Below are positions 62,986 to 64,000 of a stretch of 64,000 nt of DNA, in pieces. Within the stretch, counting starts at the first letter, position 1. Every line of letters begins with the position of its first letter. The position numbers and the translations under genes are program-made. Below the pieces are notes generated by a model. That model had not been told where the DNA came from. It was given only the letters and a program-made list of their open reading frames with translations, and searched no databases. The stretch lies in contig JAYQIQ010000004.1 in the NCBI GenBank assembly GCA_038141705.1, positions 1,488,001-1,552,000 of the forward strand, in the 5' to 3' direction. Source of the stretch: Eutrophomonas brisbanensis. GTDB lineage: Bacteria; Pseudomonadota; Gammaproteobacteria; Burkholderiales; Eutrophovitaceae.

Positions 62986-64000
62986 ATGCTTATAGGAATT
63001 CCACGCGAAATAGCTGATGGAGAAACTCGAGTCGCTGCGACCCCTGAAACCGTGAAGAAAATTCTTGCGAAGGGTTTGCATCGGGTCATTATTGAAAGCG
63101 GAGCCGGTTCGAAATGTTCGATACCCGACGCCGACTATGTAGCGCAAGGAGCTACGATCGTAGAAAGTAAAACTGACGTGTACGGCGCAGACATCATTCT
63201 TAAGGTGCGTGGTCCGATTAAGGAGGAGCTTGGGTTAATTAAAAAGGATCAAGTGGTAATTGCGCTTTTACAGCCACACCTCGAATCGGAACTCCTACAG
63301 CTTGCTTCAACCGGAGCAACGGGGTTTGCAATGGAGAAACTCCCAAGGATTTCGAGAGCGCAATCGATGGACGTACTTTCATCGCAAGCAAACTTAGCTG
63401 GATATAAAGCGGTGTTGATGGCAGCCAACGAATATGACCGTATCATGCCGATGCTGATGACGGCGGCTGGGACGGTCAAGGCTGCGCGTGTAGTCGTAAT
63501 GGGAGTAGGTGTTGCCGGACTACAAGCTATAGCAACGGCAAAAAGATTGGGCGCTGTTGTTGAGGCGACCGATGTCCGACCTGAAACAAAGGAGCAAGTA
63601 GAAAGCTTGGGCGCTAAGTTTATTGAAGTGCCGCTGACTGATGAAGAGAAGGAGCTTGCTAAGGGCGAAGGTGGTTACGCCAAGGAGATGGGAGAAGATT
63701 ATAGGAGGCGTCAGTCCGAGTTAGTAGCTGAACGTATAAAGCAATCAGATATTGTGATTACCACGGCGCTAATTCCCGGGAAGCCAGCGCCGGTTCTGGT
63801 TTCGGAGGAGATGGTCAAATCCATGAAGCCTGGTTCAGTGATTGTCGATATGGCCGTATCTCAAGGAGGGAACTGTCCTTTATCGGAGCTCGATCAGACA
63901 GTCGAGAAATATGGGGTGAAGATTATTGGTATCGGGAATATACCGGCGACAGTCGCGGCTGATGCGAGTGCGCTATATGCTCGTAATCTATTCAATTTTC
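62986..64000 (+). CDS. pntA: NAD(P) transhydrogenase alpha subunit, 3' end outside window
   Basis: Subunit of the proton-translocating NAD(P)+ transhydrogenase, carrying the NAD(H)-binding domain I. It balances NADH and NADPH at the inner membrane. 338 codons are present. IGIPREIADGETRVAATPETV and VIESGAGS-like IIESGAGSKCSIPDADY begin it. GFAMEKLPRISRAQSMDVLSSQANLAGYKAV (part ISRAQSMDVLSSQANLAGYK) is the diagnostic block. VMGVGVAGLQAIATAKRLGA is the NAD loop. The gene runs off the right edge before the membrane part or a separate beta gene. ATG 62986 lies behind AGAAGGA. Confidence 0.93.
   Translation, partial: MLIGIPREIADGETRVAATPETVKKILAKGLHRVIIESGAGSKCSIPDADYVAQGATIVESKTDVYGADIILKVRGPIKEELGLIKKDQVVIALLQPHLESELLQLASTGATGFAMEKLPRISRAQSMDVLSSQANLAGYKAVLMAANEYDRIMPMLMTAAGTVKAARVVVMGVGVAGLQAIATAKRLGAVVEATDVRPETKEQVESLGAKFIEVPLTDEEKELAKGEGGYAKEMGEDYRRRQSELVAERIKQSDIVITTALIPGKPAPVLVSEEMVKSMKPGSVIVDMAVSQGGNCPLSELDQTVEKYGVKIIGIGNIPATVAADASALYARNLFNF

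Overview
The window comes from a heterotrophic Gram-negative proteobacterium. I place it in or near the Betaproteobacteria (Burkholderiales-like) by inference. The supporting signs are the IF-1 type, a DUF1840 protein, a UvrA of about 1850 residues with four ATPase sites, and the block exbB-exbD-lpxK-Trm112-kdsB-adk beside xseA. Base composition looks moderate (mid-40s % GC by eye, not counted). I found no rRNA, tRNA, CRISPR array, transposase or prophage module.

Layout. 1-18.2 kb: the start of a TRAP solute receptor (cut by the window edge), an aminotransferase, prfC, two SDRs, an APH-type kinase and a quinone oxidoreductase. Then comes a flavin electron-transfer trio (FMN-binding protein, ApbE, small membrane protein), an IlvD/Edd dehydratase, an M20 peptidase, an acyl-CoA ligase, dadA, a dihaem cytochrome c, a nitronate monooxygenase and a PuuD-type membrane domain. 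18.2-33.6 kb: a catabolic stretch with a DapA-like aldolase, a crotonase, a haloalkane dehalogenase, an esterase, a sirtuin, an amidase, an SDR, an SMP-30 lactonase, a TerC protein, a TAXI-TRAP transporter, a GST, an SDR and a flavin reductase. 33.6-42.9 kb: a second acyl-CoA ligase, infA, a class III CoA-transferase, a YpsA/SLOG-type protein, a MazG-like pyrophosphohydrolase, rlmJ, a RecB-type nuclease, a ChaN-PDZ protein and a TerB protein. 43-64 kb: core genes, namely the giant uvrA, eda-kdgK, a DUF502 protein, hppA, PPi-dependent pfp, adk, kdsB, Trm112, lpxK, exbD, exbB, xseA, miaA, mutL and the start of pntA.

How the genes work together. Uptake by TRAP carriers feeds CoA-based and oxidative catabolism of organic acids, amino acids and possibly halogenated or ester substrates. 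KDPG aldolase, a KDG-type kinase and a pentonate-type dehydratase point to Entner-Doudoroff-like sugar-acid use. A K+-independent proton-pumping pyrophosphatase next to a PPi-type phosphofructokinase indicates pyrophosphate-linked energy saving.

The most striking property is the number of broken reading frames. About 20 genes carry one to three single-base indels, mostly in short homopolymers. Two more lesions are in-frame TAG codons and one is a 16-bp tandem duplication. Repairing each break gives the length usual for its family. Core genes are hit too (hppA, lpxK, miaA, mutL), so uncorrected sequencing error is the simplest reading. Since mutL itself is broken, a mismatch-repair-deficient mutator is a testable alternative.
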